Assembly (NCBI GenBank): GCA_001724855.1
Contig: MEED01000014.1
Span: 62,001 to 126,000, forward strand
Length of the DNA stretch: 64,000 nucleotides
Reading direction: 5' to 3'
From: Lautropia sp. SCN 69-89
GTDB lineage: Bacteria; Pseudomonadota; Gammaproteobacteria; Burkholderiales; Burkholderiaceae_E
Within the stretch, counting starts at the first letter, position 1. Each line of letters opens with the position of its first letter. Positions 45,977 through 55,194 of this stretch are shown here, one piece after another. A program made the position numbers and the translations under genes. The notes under the pieces were generated by a model, which searched no databases, was not told where the DNA came from, and saw nothing but the letters and a program-made list of their open reading frames with translations.

Positions 45977-46810
45977 ATGCCACCCACCCCGCTCAGCTCG
46001 GTCGACCACTACGAGAACTTCCCCGTCGGGTCGCTGCTCGTGCCGGCGCGGCTGCGTCCGGCAGTCGCCGCAATCTACCGGTTTGCACGCCACGCCGACG
46101 ACCTCGCCGACGAGGGCGATGCCTCGCCGGCCGAACGGCTTGCGGCACTCGACGCGCTCGATCGCGCACTGCGCGGCGAAGCCGACGATCCGCCGGTGCT
46201 CGCCGAGCTGCGCCCGCACCTGCAGGCCCACGCGCTGCCGGTGGAGCCGCTGCGCGCACTGCTGTCGGCATTCGCGCAGGACGTCGGCACGGTGCGCCAT
46301 CCGGGCTGGGGCAGCGTCACCGACTATTGCAGCCGCTCGGCCAACCCGGTCGGCGAGCTGATGCTGCGGCTGTTCGGCGCCTGGAACGCGTTCACGCGGA
46401 TCCCGTCCGACGAGATCTGCACCGCGCTGCAGGTGCTCAACTTCCTGCAGGATCTCGCCCCTGACTGGCGCCGCGACCGCCTCTACCTGCCGCTGGACGA
46501 GTTGCACGACGCCGGCCTGTCCGAGGACGACGTCGCGCGCTCGGTGGATGCCGGGCGCGCCAGCCACGCGCTCGCGCACTTCCTTGCGGGGCAGCTGCGC
46601 CGCGCGCGCGCCCTGCTCGAGTCGGGCGCGGTGCTGTCGCAGCGCGTGCCGTGGCGCCTGTCGCTCGAGTTGCGCGGAATCGTCGCCGGCGGCCTGCGCG
46701 TGGCCGATCGCCTGCGGGCCGCGGGGCACGATCCGATCGCGCATCGTCCGTCGCTCGGATGGCGCGACGCGCCGGCACTGGCACGGCTCTGGTGGCAAGC
46801 ACCGAAATGA
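45977..46810 (+). CDS. hpnC: Hydroxysqualene synthase HpnC
   Basis: HpnC (277 aa) is a squalene/phytoene synthase-family enzyme. It converts presqualene diphosphate to hydroxysqualene in the three-enzyme bacterial route to squalene. The first Asp-rich motif is in YRFARHADDLADEG and the second in LNFLQDLAPDWRRDRLYLP. DYCSRSANPVGEL is the conserved central helix. The stop overlaps the hpnD start (ATGA). No hopene cyclase gene is in the window. Confidence 0.9.
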   Translation: MPPTPLSSVDHYENFPVGSLLVPARLRPAVAAIYRFARHADDLADEGDASPAERLAALDALDRALRGEADDPPVLAELRPHLQAHALPVEPLRALLSAFAQDVGTVRHPGWGSVTDYCSRSANPVGELMLRLFGAWNAFTRIPSDEICTALQVLNFLQDLAPDWRRDRLYLPLDELHDAGLSEDDVARSVDAGRASHALAHFLAGQLRRARALLESGAVLSQRVPWRLSLELRGIVAGGLRVADRLRAAGHDPIAHRPSLGWRDAPALARLWWQAPK

Positions 46811-47655
46811 CCCCCGACGAATACTGCGCCGAAAAGGCCGCGAGCAGCGGCTCCAGCTTCTACTACAGCTTCCTGTTCCTGCCGCCCGAGCGCAGGCGGG
46901 CAATCACCGCGCTGTACGCGTTCTGCCGCGAGGTCGACGACACCGTCGACGAGGCCGGCGATCCGCAGGTGGCGCGCATGCGCCTCGACTGGTGGCGCGG
47001 CGAGGTCGACCGGATGTTCGCCGGCGCACCCCAGCATCCGGTCGCGCTGGCGCTGGCGCCGCACCTGGAGTCGTGCGCGATCACGCAGCACGCTCTGGCG
47101 ACGATCATCGACGGTATGCAGATGGATCTCGATCAGGACCGTTATCTCGACTTCGAGGGGCTGCAACTGTACTGCCACCGCGTCGCCGGCGTGGTGGGCG
47201 TGCTCGCTGCCGGGATCTTCGGCGCGCGCAGCCCCGCCACACAGGAATACGCGGAGCGGCTCGGGCTGGCATTCCAGCTCACCAACATCATCCGCGACGT
47301 CGGCGAGGACGCCCGCAAGGGCCGGGTCTACCTGCCGATCGAGGACCTGCAGCGTTTCGGCGTCGCGGTGCACGAGATCCTCGCGTCGCGGCCGAGCGAG
47401 CGGTTCGTCGAGCTGATGCGCTTCCAGGCGGCGCGCGCGCGCGATCACTACCGGCAGGCGTTCGCGCTGCTCGAGCCGTCGGAGCGGCGCGCGCAGCGCC
47501 CCGGCCTGATGATGGCGGCGATCTACGCGCGGCTGCTCGACGAGATCGAACGCGACGGGTTCAGGGTGCTCACGCACCGCACCTCGCTCACCCCCTTGCG
47601 CAAGTTCTGGCTGGCGTGGAAGACCTGGGTGACGGGCCGCCTGCCGCGCGTATGA
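46807..47655 (+). CDS. hpnD: Presqualene diphosphate synthase HpnD
   Basis: HpnD (282 aa) joins two farnesyl diphosphates to presqualene diphosphate. It has the canonical trans-prenyl motifs: FCREVDDTVDE (first Asp-rich), YCHRVAGVVG, and QLTNIIRDVGEDARKGRVYL (second Asp-rich). It overlaps hpnC and hpnE by four bases each, so the three enzymes are made in coupled fashion. The start at 46807 gives the normal family length. Confidence 0.93.
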   Translation: MTPDEYCAEKAASSGSSFYYSFLFLPPERRRAITALYAFCREVDDTVDEAGDPQVARMRLDWWRGEVDRMFAGAPQHPVALALAPHLESCAITQHALATIIDGMQMDLDQDRYLDFEGLQLYCHRVAGVVGVLAAGIFGARSPATQEYAERLGLAFQLTNIIRDVGEDARKGRVYLPIEDLQRFGVAVHEILASRPSERFVELMRFQAARARDHYRQAFALLEPSERRAQRPGLMMAAIYARLLDEIERDGFRVLTHRTSLTPLRKFWLAWKTWVTGRLPRV

Positions 47656-49010
47656 GGCCGCCGCCCGCGGTGGCGGTGGTGGGTGCCGGCTGGGCCGGCC
47701 TGTCGGCGGCGCTGGCGTTGGCCGAGGCGGGGCTGCGGGTGACGGTGTTCGAGTCGGCACCCCAGGCCGGCGGACGCGCGCGCAGCATCACGCTGGCGAC
47801 GCCGCTCGGCCCGATCGCGATCGACAACGGCCAGCACCTGATCGTCGGCGCGTACCGCGAAACGCTCGACCTGCTCGCCCGGCTCGGCGCCGGGCCGCTG
47901 CTGCAGCGACACCGGCTGCACCTGGTCTCGACGCGCGGGCTGTCGCTGCGCGCAGCGCCGCTGCCGGCGCCGCTGCACCTGGCCTGGGGCCTGCTGCGCG
48001 CCGACGGGCTCGCCTGGGGCGAACGCGCGGCGATGCTGCGGATGATGCGCGCGCTGCGGCGCGCGCGATGGGAGGTCCTCGCCGACGAGACCGTCGCGGC
48101 ACTGCTCGCACGCCTGCGCCAGCCGGCGTCGCTGGTGGAGACACTCTGGGCGCCGCTGTGCGTCGGCGCGCTGAACACGCTGCCGGCCCAGGCCTGCGCG
48201 CGCAGCTTCGCCGCGGTGCTGCGCGACACGCTGGGCGCGGCGCGCGGCGCCAGCGACTTCGTCGCGCCCGATGTGCCGCTGGGCGCGCTGCTGCCCGATC
48301 GGGGGCTCGCGCGGCTGAGGGCGCTCGGTGCGACGATCCGGCTGCGCAGCACGGTGCGCGAACTGCGGCCATCGTCGTCGGGGTGGCGGGTCGACGCGGA
48401 CGAGAGCCCCTTCGCCGCGCTGCTGCTGGCGCTGCCGCCATGGTCGGCCGCAGCGCCCCTGGAGCGTCTCGGGGTGGACCTCGCCGCGCTGCGCGCCTTC
48501 GTTCCCGAACCGATCGCCACGGCCTGGGCGCTGTGGCCGGCCGGCGAGGCGCCGCCGCTCGCGCGCTGGCTGATGCTCGACGAGGATCCCGCACGCCGGC
48601 GCTTCGGACAGTGGGTCTTCGACCGCGGCGTCATCGGCGCGGCGCGCGTGGCCGGCGTCGTGGTGAGCGCGGCGAGCCGGATCGAAGACAACCCCGTGGA
48701 GGTGCTCGCCGAAGGCGTCGCGGCGCAGTTGCGCGACGCGTTCGGTGCTCCGGCGCCGTCGGCGATCCGCGTCGTCACCGAGCGTCGCGCAACCTTCCGC
48801 TGCACGCCCGGGCTGCCCCGCCCGGCCTGCGATCACTACGCCCGCGAGGCGCCCGGCCTGTGGCTGGCCGGCGACTGGGCCTGGCCGGACTATCCGGCCA
48901 CGATCGAAGCAGCGGTGCGCAGTGGCCAGCGCGCTGCGGCCGGCATCATTGCCAGCCTCGGCGTGGCGCCTGCCGACCAGGGCCTGCACGCCGCCGCCGA
49001 CCCCACGTGA
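47652..49010 (+). CDS. hpnE: Hydroxysqualene dehydroxylase HpnE
   Basis: HpnE (452 aa) is an FAD amine-oxidase-fold enzyme that reduces hydroxysqualene to squalene. The dinucleotide-binding motif VVGAGWAGLSAALALAEAG is near residues 9-27, followed by GGRARSI. The C-terminal FAD motif is WLAGDWAWPDYPATIEAAV. It completes hpnCDE. Squalene may feed hopanoid synthesis, but the cyclase gene is not visible here. Confidence 0.92.
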   Translation: MRPPPAVAVVGAGWAGLSAALALAEAGLRVTVFESAPQAGGRARSITLATPLGPIAIDNGQHLIVGAYRETLDLLARLGAGPLLQRHRLHLVSTRGLSLRAAPLPAPLHLAWGLLRADGLAWGERAAMLRMMRALRRARWEVLADETVAALLARLRQPASLVETLWAPLCVGALNTLPAQACARSFAAVLRDTLGAARGASDFVAPDVPLGALLPDRGLARLRALGATIRLRSTVRELRPSSSGWRVDADESPFAALLLALPPWSAAAPLERLGVDLAALRAFVPEPIATAWALWPAGEAPPLARWLMLDEDPARRRFGQWVFDRGVIGAARVAGVVVSAASRIEDNPVEVLAEGVAAQLRDAFGAPAPSAIRVVTERRATFRCTPGLPRPACDHYAREAPGLWLAGDWAWPDYPATIEAAVRSGQRAAAGIIASLGVAPADQGLHAAADPT

Positions 49011-49058
49011 GCCCGCCCGGCGCCCGGGCGCTCGCGGCCCGTCGAGCCGCGCCGGTGC

Positions 49059-50417
49059 TCAGCCCCAGGCTGCGTCCAGCGCCTGGTCGATGCGATCGAG
49101 TCCGACCGCCTCGAGCCCTTCGAAGGGGCGCTTCGGCGCGTTGGCACGCGGGATCAGCACCCGCGAGAAGCCGAGCTTGGCCGCCTCGCGCAGCCTCTCC
49201 TGGCCCCGCGGTGCAGGCCGGATCTCGCCGGCCAGCCCGACCTCGCCGAACACCGCGAAGCCGCGCGGCAATGCGCGGTTCTTCAGCGAAGACACAATCG
49301 CGAGCAGCACCGCCAGGTCGGCGGCCGGCTCGCCGATGCGCACCCCGCCCACCGCGTTGACGAAGACGTCCTGGTCGTAGCAGGCAATGCCGGCGTGCCG
49401 GTGCAACACCGCCAGCAGCATCGCCAGCCGGTTCTGTTCGAGGCCGACCGACAGGCGCCGCGGGTTGGGCACGTGCGCGGTATCGACCAGCGCCTGGATC
49501 TCCACCAGCAACGGGCGGGTGCCCTCCTGCGTGACCAGCACGCAGGAGCCCGGCACCCGCTCCGCGTGCTGCGACAGGAACAGCGCAGACGGATTGGCCA
49601 CCCCGCGCAGGCCGCGGTCGGTCATCGCGAACACGCCGAGTTCGTTGACCGCGCCGAAGCGGTTCTTGAACGCGCGCACCAGCCGGTACGACGAGTGCGT
49701 GTCACCCTCGAAATAGAGCACCGTGTCGACCATGTGCTCGAGTACCCGCGGGCCGGCGAGCGTGCCCTCCTTCGTCACGTGACCGATCATCACCATCGCC
49801 ACGCCGAGCTGCTTGGACAGGCGCGTGAGCTGCGCGGCGCATTCGCGCACCTGCGCGACCGAGCCCGGCGCCGACTGCAGCTGCGACGAATACAGCGTCT
49901 GGATCGAGTCGATCACCACGACCGCCGGCCGGCGCTGCTGCACGGCGGTGCAGATGCGCTCGAGCTCGATCTCGGGCAGCAGCGGCAGGCGCGCCTCGCC
50001 TGCGCCCAGCCGTCGCGCGCGCAGCGCGACCTGCGAGGCCGACTCCTCGCCGGTGACGTAGAGCACCTCGAGCGAAGCCGACAGGTGGGCGAGCGCCTGC
50101 AGCAGCAGCGTCGACTTGCCGATGCCCGGATCGCCGCCGATCAGCACCACCGAGCCCTCGACCAGGCCGCCGCCGAGCACGCGGTCGAATTCGTCGATGC
50201 CGGTGCCGACCCGCCCGGCCTCCTGCGCCGGCACCGCGTCGAGCAGCACCACCTCGTGGGTGGGCGCGAGCGACTGGTAGCGATGGGCCTCGGTGCGACC
50301 GGATACCGCAGCCTCGCCGAGCGTGTTCCAGGCCCCGCAGTGCGGGCACTGGCCTGCCCATTTCGGGGTGGCACCGCCGCATTCGCCGCAGACGTACTGC
50401 GTCTTGGCCCTGGCCAT
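49059..50417 (-). CDS. radA: DNA repair protein RadA
   Basis: RadA (452 aa) is a RecA-related branch-migration helicase in recombination. The N-terminal zinc finger is CGECGGATPKWAGQCPHCG. The RecA core has Walker A GGDPGIGKSTL and the RadA signature KNRFGAVNELG. The C-terminal Lon-protease-like domain includes VFVNAVGGVRIGEPAADLAV. The ATG at 50417 opens the zinc finger directly. It lies 14 bases downstream of alr on the same strand and converges on hpnE. Confidence 0.95.
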   Translation of the reverse strand: MARAKTQYVCGECGGATPKWAGQCPHCGAWNTLGEAAVSGRTEAHRYQSLAPTHEVVLLDAVPAQEAGRVGTGIDEFDRVLGGGLVEGSVVLIGGDPGIGKSTLLLQALAHLSASLEVLYVTGEESASQVALRARRLGAGEARLPLLPEIELERICTAVQQRRPAVVVIDSIQTLYSSQLQSAPGSVAQVRECAAQLTRLSKQLGVAMVMIGHVTKEGTLAGPRVLEHMVDTVLYFEGDTHSSYRLVRAFKNRFGAVNELGVFAMTDRGLRGVANPSALFLSQHAERVPGSCVLVTQEGTRPLLVEIQALVDTAHVPNPRRLSVGLEQNRLAMLLAVLHRHAGIACYDQDVFVNAVGGVRIGEPAADLAVLLAIVSSLKNRALPRGFAVFGEVGLAGEIRPAPRGQERLREAAKLGFSRVLIPRANAPKRPFEGLEAVGLDRIDQALDAAWG

Positions 50418-50431
50418 CGTCGGCGCCGCGA

Positions 50432-51514
50432 TCAGGGCGTCGCGTCGTCTTCGACGCGCAAGGGCACCCGCTGCGCGAGCGCGCACATCAACTCGTAGCC
50501 GATGGTGCCGCTGGCCCGTGCGACGGCGTCGATCGGGACGACTTCGCCCCACAGCTCGACCGCCGAGCCCGGGCGCGCGCCAGGCGCCGGACCGAGATCG
50601 ACCATCAGCATGTCCATCGCGACGCGTCCGACGGTGGCGGTGCGCACGCCGTCGACGGCCACCGGCGTGCCACTGGGCGCGTGCCGCGGATAGCCGTCGG
50701 CGTAGCCGCAGGCGACCACGCCGATGCGCATCGGCTGCGACGCGCGAAAGGTGGAGCCATAGCCGACCGCATCGCCTGTGGTCAGTTCCTGCACCGCGAT
50801 CAGCCGCGATTCGAGCCGCATCGTCGGACGCAGGCCGAGCGCGCGCGCATCGCCGTCGCCGAAAGGCGTGGCACCGTATAGCATCACGCCGGGTCGGATC
50901 GCGTCGCCGTGCGCGCCGGGCACCTGCAGCGTCGCTGCCGAATTCGCCAACGAGCGCGGTGCGGGCAGGCCCTCGGCGGCCGCCTCGAAGCGGCGCATCG
51001 CTTCGTCGGCGCCGCCGTCGAGGTCGGCGTTGGCGAAATGCGTCATCAGCGTCAGCCGGCTCACCGAGGGCAGCCGCGCCAGGCGGCCGAACGCCTCGCG
51101 AAACGCATCGTGGCCGAAGCCGAGGCGGTTCATGCCGCTGTTGAACTTGAGGAACACTTCGATCGACGCAGGTGCGGCCAGCGCCTCCAGCCATTCGACC
51201 TGGCGAGCCTCGTGCACCACCAGCGACAGCCGCTCGCTTGCCGCCTGCGAGACGTCGACGGGATCGAAGGCGCCTTCGAGCATCAGCACCGGACCGCTCC
51301 AGCCCTCGCGGCGCAATTGCGCGGCGCCGTCGAATTCGACCAGCGCCAGCCCGTCGGCCGCGGCGAAGCCGCGCGCCGCATTGGCCAGCCCGTGGCCGTA
51401 GCCGTTGGCCTTGACCACCGCCCAGAGGAAGCGGCCCGGCGCCCGCTCGCGCGCGAGTGCCAGGTTGTGGCGCATCGCAGGAATCGAGACGGTGGCGCGG
51501 ATCGGGCGGGGCAT
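50432..51514 (-). CDS. alr: Alanine racemase
   Basis: Alr (360 aa) makes D-alanine for peptidoglycan using PLP. The PLP lysine is Lys35 in VVKANGYGHG. The second catalytic base is the Tyr in AVGYGSTFRASQ, and VACGYADGYPRHAPSGTPV is the conserved C-terminal domain motif. The ATG at 51514 (MPRPIRATVS) is the family start; a TTG at 51541 is in frame, inside a likely promoter. It appears co-transcribed with radA. Confidence 0.94.
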   Translation of the reverse strand: MPRPIRATVSIPAMRHNLALARERAPGRFLWAVVKANGYGHGLANAARGFAAADGLALVEFDGAAQLRREGWSGPVLMLEGAFDPVDVSQAASERLSLVVHEARQVEWLEALAAPASIEVFLKFNSGMNRLGFGHDAFREAFGRLARLPSVSRLTLMTHFANADLDGGADEAMRRFEAAAEGLPAPRSLANSAATLQVPGAHGDAIRPGVMLYGATPFGDGDARALGLRPTMRLESRLIAVQELTTGDAVGYGSTFRASQPMRIGVVACGYADGYPRHAPSGTPVAVDGVRTATVGRVAMDMLMVDLGPAPGARPGSAVELWGEVVPIDAVARASGTIGYELMCALAQRVPLRVEDDATP

Positions 51515-51540
51515 CGGGGGCAGGCAGTCGGGCTGCGTCA

Positions 51541-51546
51541 ACTATA
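51541..51546 (-). promoter_or_regulatory. Candidate -10 box of alr-radA
   Basis: Minus-strand TATAGT lies 26 bases before the alr ATG. It faces the lplT region on the other strand, where TATAAA is at 51573-51578. The -35 positions of both are unclear. Confidence 0.45.
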
Positions 51547-51572
51547 CACACGGTCGCGCCGGACGATCGTGG

Positions 51573-51578
51573 TATAAA
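51573..51578 (+). promoter_or_regulatory. Candidate -10 box of lplT
   Basis: TATAAA stands about 120 bases before the lplT ATG. A short CCCGC..GCGGG hairpin follows within the predicted leader. It is one half of a divergent promoter pair with alr. Confidence 0.4.
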
Positions 51579-51698
51579 CCGACCCGCGCTCAGCAGCGGG
51601 ACCATCGGTCGCACGGCATGGCGCGCCGGCAGACCGGCCAGGCCGCCCATGAGAGCGGAAAGCCGGCGCTCGAACGGAGACACGAGAGCCCTTTCCGG

Positions 51699-52961
51699 AT
51701 GAAACGCGGCTTCTACACGATCATGGCGGCGCAGTTTTTCTCGTCGCTCGCCGACAACGCGCTGCTGATCGCCGCGATCGCGCTGCTCATCGAGATGCAC
51801 GCGCCGGAATGGATGAAGCCGCTGCTCAAGCTGTTCTTCACCGTCTCCTACGTGATGCTGGCCCCGTTCGTCGGCGCACTGGCCGACTCGATGCCCAAGG
51901 GCCGGGTGATGTTCGTGACCAACCTGGTGAAGATCGTCGGCTGCATGCTGATGTTCTTCACGATCCACCCGCTGCTCGCCTATGGAGTGGTCGGGTTCGG
52001 CGCGGCGGCGTACTCGCCCGCCAAGTACGGGATCCTCACGGAGCTGCTGCCGCCCGAAAAGCTGGTCGCCGCGAACGGCTGGATCGAGGGCACCACGGTC
52101 GGTTCGATCATCCTGGGCACGGTGCTGGGCGGGGCGCTGATCAGCCCGACGGTCGCCGGGACGCTGCTGGCCTTCGACCTGCCGCTGGTCGACACCGGCA
52201 TCGACACGCCGGCCGAATCGGCGATCGTGGTGATCGCGGTGTTCTACGCGATCGCCGCGGCGTTCAACCTCGGCATTCCCGACACCGGCGCGCGCTATCC
52301 GCAGCAGGCACGCAACCCGTTCAGGCTGGTTCGCGAGTTCCTCGGCTGCTGCCGCGTGCTGTGGAGAGACAAGCTCGGCCAGATCTCACTGGCGGTGACC
52401 ACGCTGTTCTGGGGCGCCGGAGCGACGCTGCAGTTCATCGTCCTCGACTGGGCGCGCCACGCGCTCGGCCTGCCGCTCAGTCGTGCCGCGATCCTCCAGG
52501 GCGTGGTTGCGCTGGGCATCGCGGTCGGCGCGGTGCTCGCGGCGCGCGTGGTGCGGTTGCGCGATTCGCTGCGCGTGCTGCCCGTGGGCGTGGCGATGGG
52601 CCTGGTCGTGCCGACGATGACGCTGGTGTCCTCCGAATGGGTGGCGTTCCCGCTGCTGGTGCTGGTCGGCGCGATGGCCGGGTTCTTCGTCGTGCCGATG
52701 AACGCGCTGCTGCAGCACCGCGGACACGTGCTGATGAGTGCCGGGCATTCGATCGCGGTGCAGAACTTCAACGAGAACCTGAACATCCTGCTGATGCTCG
52801 GCCTGTACTCGCTGCTGCTGCGCCTGGAGCTCGGCGTGAACCTGGTGATCGTGATCTTCGGCGGGTTCGTCGCGCTGACGATGATCGCGGTGATGCGGCT
52901 GCACGCCGCCAACCAGCGCGTGTTCGATTCGGTCGCGCTGATCGGCCAGAGCAAGCATTAG
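51699..52961 (+). CDS. lplT: Lysophospholipid transporter LplT (MFS)
   Basis: LplT (420 aa) is a major-facilitator flippase that imports lysophospholipids across the inner membrane for re-acylation. The first helix is in YTIMAAQFFSSLADNALLIA, and about 12 hydrophobic segments follow. AYSPAKYGILTELLPPEKLV and ANGWIEGTTVGSIILG are LplT signature loops. The ATG at 51699 is the family start; an in-frame ATG at 51618 would add 27 basic residues. In many bacteria LplT is fused or adjacent to an acyltransferase, which I do not see here. Confidence 0.92.
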   Translation: MKRGFYTIMAAQFFSSLADNALLIAAIALLIEMHAPEWMKPLLKLFFTVSYVMLAPFVGALADSMPKGRVMFVTNLVKIVGCMLMFFTIHPLLAYGVVGFGAAAYSPAKYGILTELLPPEKLVAANGWIEGTTVGSIILGTVLGGALISPTVAGTLLAFDLPLVDTGIDTPAESAIVVIAVFYAIAAAFNLGIPDTGARYPQQARNPFRLVREFLGCCRVLWRDKLGQISLAVTTLFWGAGATLQFIVLDWARHALGLPLSRAAILQGVVALGIAVGAVLAARVVRLRDSLRVLPVGVAMGLVVPTMTLVSSEWVAFPLLVLVGAMAGFFVVPMNALLQHRGHVLMSAGHSIAVQNFNENLNILLMLGLYSLLLRLELGVNLVIVIFGGFVALTMIAVMRLHAANQRVFDSVALIGQSKH

Positions 52962-52984
52962 GGCCTGCCCACAGTACGGACGGC
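52962..52984. repeat. Second copy of the selU/ppiD intergenic element (one arm)
   Basis: The 23 bases just after the lplT TAG match 21 of 23 bases of the right arm at 36905-36929 read on the minus strand. Here I find no inverted partner. It sits in the same kind of place, at a stop codon in a convergent gap. Confidence 0.6.
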
Positions 52985-53000
52985 CCCGCGCCAGGCGGGC

Positions 53001-53681
53001 TCAACCCTCCCCTTCATCGTGGGCGCGGCGCGCCAGGCACAGGTCGGCCCAGGCGCGCGCCTTGTCGGGCGGGCTGCGCAGCAGGTAGGCCGGATGGTAG
53101 GTGACCACCACCGGAACCGCCCTGTCGCCGATCCGGTGGCGGTGCACGCGCCCGCGCAGGCTGGCGAGCGAGGCTTCGGTGCGCAGCAGCGCCTGCGCCG
53201 CGATGCGCCCGACGACCACGATCACCCGTGGCGACACCAGCTCGACCTGGCGCTGGAGGTACGGCTCGCAATGCCGGATCTCGTCGGGCGACGGATCGCG
53301 GTTGTTCGGCGGACGGCACTTGAGCACATTGGCGATGAACACGTCGCGTTCGCGGGACAGGCCGAGCGCGGCCAGCATCTCGTCGAGCAGGCGCCCGGCG
53401 TTGCCCACGAAGGGCTCGCCGCGGCGATCTTCCTCGGCGCCAGGCGCCTCGCCGATCACCATCCAGCCTGCGCGCTCGTCGCCGACTCCGAACACGGCCT
53501 GGGTGCGCGTCTCGCTCAGCGCGCAGGCGCGGCACGAAGCCACCGTGGCGCGCAGCTGCGGCCAGTCCATCGTCGCTACCGCGGGCGCCTGCACCGCAAT
53601 CGGGTCAGCCGCCGGCCGGCGCAGTCGCCAGACGGGCCCGAGCCCGAGCGCCTCCCAGGCGCGGCGCTGCGACTCATTCAT
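53001..53681 (-). CDS. Uracil-DNA glycosylase, family 4 (iron-sulfur)
   Basis: A 226-aa DNA repair enzyme that removes uracil from DNA. Family-4 motifs are GEAPGAEEDRRGEPFVG (active site) and TYHPAYLLRSP. Four Cys for a [4Fe-4S] cluster are in CRACALSETR and LKCRPPNNRDPSPDEIRHC. The first roughly 40 residues form a Pro-rich extension. Its start overlaps the rimI end by eight bases, so it belongs to tsaB-rimI-udg. It converges on lplT. Confidence 0.9.
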   Translation of the reverse strand: MNESQRRAWEALGLGPVWRLRRPAADPIAVQAPAVATMDWPQLRATVASCRACALSETRTQAVFGVGDERAGWMVIGEAPGAEEDRRGEPFVGNAGRLLDEMLAALGLSRERDVFIANVLKCRPPNNRDPSPDEIRHCEPYLQRQVELVSPRVIVVVGRIAAQALLRTEASLASLRGRVHRHRIGDRAVPVVVTYHPAYLLRSPPDKARAWADLCLARRAHDEGEG

Positions 53682-54198
53682 CGTCGAACTCCCTGAACAT
53701 CACCCACGCGTCCTCGCGGGCGCCGTGGGGCGCCGGGTAGTAGCGCCTGCGCACGCCGATCTGCGCGAAGCCGGCGTTGCGGTACAGCGCGATCGCCGCG
53801 TGGTTCGACGGCCTGACCTCGAGCATCATGCCGCGCGCACCGCGGCGCCGGCCGTCGCGCATCAGCCAGTCGAGCATCGCGCGGCCGATGCCGCGGCCGT
53901 GCATCGCGCCGTCCACGCTGAGATTGAGCAGATGCACCTCGTCGGGGATCCACATCACGACGGCGTAGCCCAGCAGTTCGCCACTTGCGCCTTCGGCCGC
54001 TTTGAACACCCATGCGTCGTAGCCGGCCTTCAGCGAATCGGCGAAGTTCCCGCGCGTCCAGGGAAACGGATAGACCGCGGACTCGATCGCCATGACCGCA
54101 TCGAGGTCGTCGGCGCGCATGCTGCGGACCCGCAGTGCCGGGCGCGGCGCCACCGGCGCATCGGGCGCCGCACCCGGAGGTTTCGGCAGCGCGCTCAT
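53674..54198 (-). CDS. rimI: Ribosomal protein S18 alanine N-acetyltransferase RimI
   Basis: RimI (174 aa) is a GNAT acetyltransferase that acetylates the N-terminal alanine of S18. VRSMRADDLDAVMAIESAVY is the N-terminal part. The acetyl-CoA site is in HGRGIGRAMLDWLMRDGRRR and EVRPSNHAAIALYRNAGF. The first roughly 20 residues are Pro/Ala-rich and may be unstructured. It lies nine bases after tsaB, as usual. Confidence 0.9.
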   Translation of the reverse strand: MSALPKPPGAAPDAPVAPRPALRVRSMRADDLDAVMAIESAVYPFPWTRGNFADSLKAGYDAWVFKAAEGASGELLGYAVVMWIPDEVHLLNLSVDGAMHGRGIGRAMLDWLMRDGRRRGARGMMLEVRPSNHAAIALYRNAGFAQIGVRRRYYPAPHGAREDAWVMFREFDDE

Positions 54199-54207
54199 CG
54201 ACGGTAC

Positions 54208-55092
54208 TCAGGCGTCCGCGCGCTGCGCGCGCCGCAGCCGCAGCGCGCGCTGTTCGTCGCGATCGAGAGCGACCTTGTCACGCACGTAGCGCGGCGCCGC
54301 CGCCGACGCGTCGATCGCCAGCCCCGCGCGCCAGTCGCGCAGCGCAATTTCGGCCAGCGCGTCCGCGCGAACGTACGCCTGCTCGCTCGCAGGCGCGAGC
54401 GGCGCGGGCACGAGCCCGTGATGCGCACTCCATTCGTCGAGCAGGCCGAGCAAGCGCCAGGCGTTGCCGCCGGGAAGAACCTGCTCCGGCAGCGGCGCGG
54501 TCTCTTCCGGGCGGGTGCCGGCCCCCGGCCAGCATTCGGCCAGCGCGGGCAGGAAATCGGCGCGCGCGACCACGCGAGGCTCGATCAGCGCCTCGCCCCA
54601 CTGCGCGTGCGCGTCGAGCCGCAGCCGATACATTGCGACGTAGAGCTCGTCCATGCGCGCGTCGTTCGCCACCAGCACGTCAGCCGCGACGCGTCCGCTG
54701 GCGCGCAGCCGCTGCCAGCCGAGCGTGGCCAGTGCATCGATCGGGAGCACCGGCCGGCGCAGCGCGAAGCCCAGCCCCTGCGCGACCGAGCAGCCGATGC
54801 GCAGCCCCGTGAACGAACCCGGCCCCGCGTCGAAGGCGATCGCGTCGATCTCCTCGAGCGCGATGCCGGCGCCGCCGCAGACTTCGCGAACCATCGCCAG
54901 GATGCGTTCGGATTGCTCGGCGCCCAGCCGCTCCGACAGGCACTCGCTCTCGTCGATGCCGGCGTCATGACAGTGCAGCGCCACCGAACACCAGTCGCTC
55001 GAAGTCGCCAGCGCGAGCAGGCGTACGCGCGCCTCGGGTGTGCCCGCGTCGACGGGACGGGTCGGGGGCGAAGCGGAATGCGATGGACTCAC
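54208..55092 (-). CDS. tsaB: tRNA threonylcarbamoyladenosine synthesis protein TsaB
   Basis: TsaB (294 aa) partners TsaD and TsaE in making t6A37 of ANN-decoding tRNAs. LLALATSSDWCSVAL is the ASKHA-fold start, and DAIAFDAGPGSFTGLRIG is the family signature. The protein is longer than most TsaB, with about 20 extra N-terminal residues and a longer C-terminal part. The start is a GTG at 55092. A TAGAAT box ends seven bases before it, which supports this codon and a leaderless message. First gene of tsaB-rimI-udg. Confidence 0.88.
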   Translation of the reverse strand: MSPSHSASPPTRPVDAGTPEARVRLLALATSSDWCSVALHCHDAGIDESECLSERLGAEQSERILAMVREVCGGAGIALEEIDAIAFDAGPGSFTGLRIGCSVAQGLGFALRRPVLPIDALATLGWQRLRASGRVAADVLVANDARMDELYVAMYRLRLDAHAQWGEALIEPRVVARADFLPALAECWPGAGTRPEETAPLPEQVLPGGNAWRLLGLLDEWSAHHGLVPAPLAPASEQAYVRADALAEIALRDWRAGLAIDASAAAPRYVRDKVALDRDEQRALRLRRAQRADA

Positions 55093-55099
55093 GCGACGA

Positions 55100-55105
55100 A
55101 TTCTA
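55100..55105 (-). promoter_or_regulatory. Candidate -10 box of tsaB (leaderless, GTG start)
   Basis: Minus-strand TAGAAT is followed by TCGTCGC and then the GTG start codon at 55092. No ribosome site can fit. This is the only one of the six such boxes paired with a GTG. Confidence 0.55.
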
Positions 55106-55194
55106 CGGGTCTGCCGGCGCGCTCGCCGCTGCGCCGCCCGGACACCCAGGCCCGGACACGCGGGGCCTGCACCGGCCCCAGGAGCGTCTTCACG

